Below, piece by piece: positions 40,957 to 41,135 of a stretch of 41,135 nucleotides of DNA. The first letter of the stretch is position 1. Each line of letters opens with the position of its first letter. The stretch is from an uncultured Bacteroides sp. (GTDB lineage Bacteria > Bacteroidota > Bacteroidia > Bacteroidales > Bacteroidaceae). A model generated the notes under the pieces. It worked only from the letters and a program-made list of their open reading frames with translations. It was not told the DNA's origin and made no database searches. A program made the position numbers and the translations under genes. The stretch lies in the NCBI RefSeq assembly GCF_959029255.1, contig NZ_CAUFUE010000036.1, positions 1-41,135 on the forward strand. The letters are read 5' to 3'.

Positions 40957-40999
40957 AATTCAATTTGCTTTAAACGTTGATAAATAATTAGTTCGGAGA

Positions 41000-41007
41000 C
41001 AAAGATA
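41000..41007 (-). promoter_or_regulatory. -7 box of the Cys-rich lipoprotein gene
   Basis: The minus strand reads TATCTTTG, a full match to TAnnTTTG, 44 bp upstream of the start codon. No -33 TTTG is seen at 19 nt. Confidence 0.55.
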
Positions 41008-41135
41008 AATTGAAAAATGCAGATTACGCAGATTTTCACAGATTATTTTTCTTTTTTCACCACAGAATGATATTCACTTTGTCAGCGGTAAATATTTGAT
41101 GAAACGGGAAAAACAGGGGCCGAAAACGGAATGCA

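Overview
The window reads as a chromosomal segment of a gut Bacteroides-type bacterium (Bacteroidales). Evidence: many upstream regions carry the Bacteroidetes -7 box TAnnTTTG with a TTTG-like -33 element about 19-22 nt further upstream. Shine-Dalgarno sequences are mostly weak. The gene complement is typical of the group: an IntDOT-like integrase, GH9 glycosidase, M49 dipeptidyl peptidase III, a leu operon with a citramalate synthase gene, and EFR1-type ferredoxin. No rRNA, tRNA or CRISPR array was seen.

Layout. 1-2000 is one end of an integrative element: a tyrosine recombinase and a small DNA-binding-like protein, visibly more GC-rich than the rest. 2222-3982 is a short, diverged DXS-like gene, transcribed divergently from etfB-etfA-acyl-CoA dehydrogenase (4318-8555). 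A four-helix-bundle (23S rRNA intervening-sequence type) gene, enclosed by long inverted repeats, is inserted between etfA and the dehydrogenase. 8654-9933 is a CbpA/CbpM co-chaperone pair. 10244-12751 is a secreted GH9-CE4 fusion. 12752-13523 is a gene-free region built on two 117-bp inverted copies of a palindromic repeat. 13524-19959 holds threonine aldolase, a small winged-helix protein, groES-groEL with an unusual repetitive spacer, an EFR1 ferredoxin, a small membrane protein and hisS. 20092-27572 holds a secreted transglutaminase-like protein, a YugP-like zinc protease, fur-purA, an AlkD/HEAT-like protein, dipeptidyl peptidase III and an AraC-type regulator. 27854-33793 holds recQ, an M48 protease, cysK with a TPR protein, and a CDF metal exporter.

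33790-40500 is a branched-chain amino-acid operon read leftwards: leader peptide, leuA, leuC, leuD, cimA-like gene, small membrane protein, leuB. Its leader has a promoter, a 27-residue Ile/Leu-rich peptide, an intrinsic terminator, and an antiterminator arm inside the 3' part of the peptide gene that is perfectly complementary to the terminator's 5' side. This is a complete attenuator. Because the operon appears to supply both leucine (LeuABCD) and the isoleucine precursor 2-oxobutyrate (citramalate route through LeuBCD), a leader containing both Ile and Leu codons fits the pathway.

The most interesting non-gene content is a set of different inverted-repeat elements in the spacers (etfB/etfA, the four-helix cassette, 12818-13424, groES/groEL, and a 117-118 bp palindrome present twice at DPP III/AlkD and leuC/leuD). 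The last of these creates false N-terminal extensions on two genes. All functional calls come from reading the sequence without database searches.
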